This document shows positions 5,789 to 6,260 of a stretch of 6,260 nucleotides of DNA, piece after piece. A model generated the notes under the pieces. The model ran no database searches. It was not told where the DNA came from and saw only the letters and a list, made by a program, of their open reading frames with translations. The position numbers and the translations under genes were made by a program. The first letter of the stretch is position 1, and each line of letters opens with the position of its first letter. Origin of the DNA: an uncultured Collinsella sp. (GTDB taxonomy: Bacteria > Actinomycetota > Coriobacteriia > Coriobacteriales > Coriobacteriaceae); the NCBI GenBank assembly GCA_902489515.1, contig CABUAL010000114.1, forward strand, positions 1 through 6,260. Direction: 5' to 3'.

Positions 5789-5820
5789 CGCTGCGCATCT
5801 TGCCGCGATTGCGGACAGCG
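5789..5820 (+). other. Stem-loop in the argJ-argB gap
   Basis: CGCTG (5789-5793) pairs with CAGCG (5816-5820). An inner CCGC (5803-5806) pairs with GCGG (5811-5814) around GATT, with an asymmetric internal loop between the two stems. It has no T run, so it is more likely an mRNA structure than a terminator. The rest of the 81-base gap shows no coding sequence. Confidence 0.3.
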
Positions 5821-5859
5821 GAGCACGGCGCGATAACGATACGAAAGACGAGGCAGATT

Positions 5860-6260
5860 ATGAAATTCGCACGCGATTGTCGTTCGAGCGAATCCAACGA
5901 AGCAACCGCGCAGCTGCTGTTCGAAGCGCTGCCGTGGATTAAGAACCTGACCGGCAAGACGGTTGTTATCAAATATGGCGGAGCCGCCATGGTTGATGAG
6001 CAGCTGCGCCGCGACGTGATGAGCGACATCGTTTTGCTCAAGATCATCGGTATGCGCCCCGTCATCGTGCATGGCGGTGGCAAGGCTATCAACGAGGCGC
6101 TCAGCCACTACGACATCCCCGTCGAGTTTAAGAACGGCCAGCGCGTGACTACGCCTGCCACCATGGACATCGTGCGTGAGGTACTGGGCGGCAAGGTCAA
6201 TCAGGAGCTGGTCGCGGCGCTCAACCACCACGGCAACCTGGCCGTGGGCGTGCTAAAGTC
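5860..6260 (+). CDS. argB: Acetylglutamate kinase ArgB, 3' end outside the window
   Basis: ArgB phosphorylates N-acetylglutamate with ATP, the second step and usually the feedback-controlled step of arginine biosynthesis. The frame is open from ATG 5860 to the window end, giving 133 visible residues, roughly 45% of a usual ArgB. Family features are KTVVIKYGGAAM (residues 33-44, with the phosphate-binding Lys and Gly-Gly), VIVHGGGKAIN (the second glycine-rich loop; many homologs have P where this has K), QRVTT (the acetylglutamate-binding Arg), and GGKVNQELV. About 32 residues precede the first strand, including a helix-like stretch ATAQLLFEALPWIKNL. Arginine-inhibited kinases carry such an N-terminal helix and the E. 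coli enzyme does not. The ribosome binding site is weak, CGAGG at 5849-5853. The catalytic C-terminal half and arginine-binding residues are out of view. Confidence 0.95.
   Translation, partial: MKFARDCRSSESNEATAQLLFEALPWIKNLTGKTVVIKYGGAAMVDEQLRRDVMSDIVLLKIIGMRPVIVHGGGKAINEALSHYDIPVEFKNGQRVTTPATMDIVREVLGGKVNQELVAALNHHGNLAVGVLK

Overview
The window is GC-rich (about 60%), densely coded and entirely on the + strand. Gene content and style (fused ECF ATPases, PNPOx-like proteins of the COG5015 type, an argC-argJ-argB order) suggest a Gram-positive actinobacterium. A gut coriobacterium such as Collinsella is my best guess. This is an inference from protein style and base composition, not from a marker gene.

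Left part (2-3047): the 3' two thirds of an ECF-transporter ATPase gene, in which the tail of one EcfA module runs without a stop into a complete second EcfA module. It overlaps by one base the gene for the membrane protein EcfT. No substrate-binding S component is visible, so the imported vitamin or metal cannot be named. Two adjacent paralogous genes for small PNPOx-like split-barrel proteins follow, with gaps of 30 and 44 bases. All four genes could form one transcription unit, ending at a long GC-rich hairpin at 3082-3141.

Middle (3048-3304): the only sizeable gene-free stretch (257 bases). It holds the hairpin, two ArgR-type operator boxes with exactly 21-base periodicity, a possible extended -10 promoter and a small leader hairpin just before the argC ribosome binding site.

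Right part (3305-6260): argC, argJ and the start of argB, encoding the acetylated half of arginine biosynthesis. ArgB phosphorylates N-acetylglutamate, ArgC reduces the acylphosphate to the semialdehyde, and ArgJ later moves the acetyl group from N-acetylornithine back to glutamate. argB runs off the right edge. The gaps argC-argJ (134 bases) and argJ-argB (81 bases) are unusually wide for an operon and contain hairpins.

I found no CRISPR array, tRNA, rRNA, insertion sequence, phage gene or clearly new system. The genes are ordinary. The most interesting items are the probable tandem ARG boxes, the fused EcfA-EcfA protein with an inserted basic segment, the duplicated PNPOx-like pair and the structured gaps of the arg operon.
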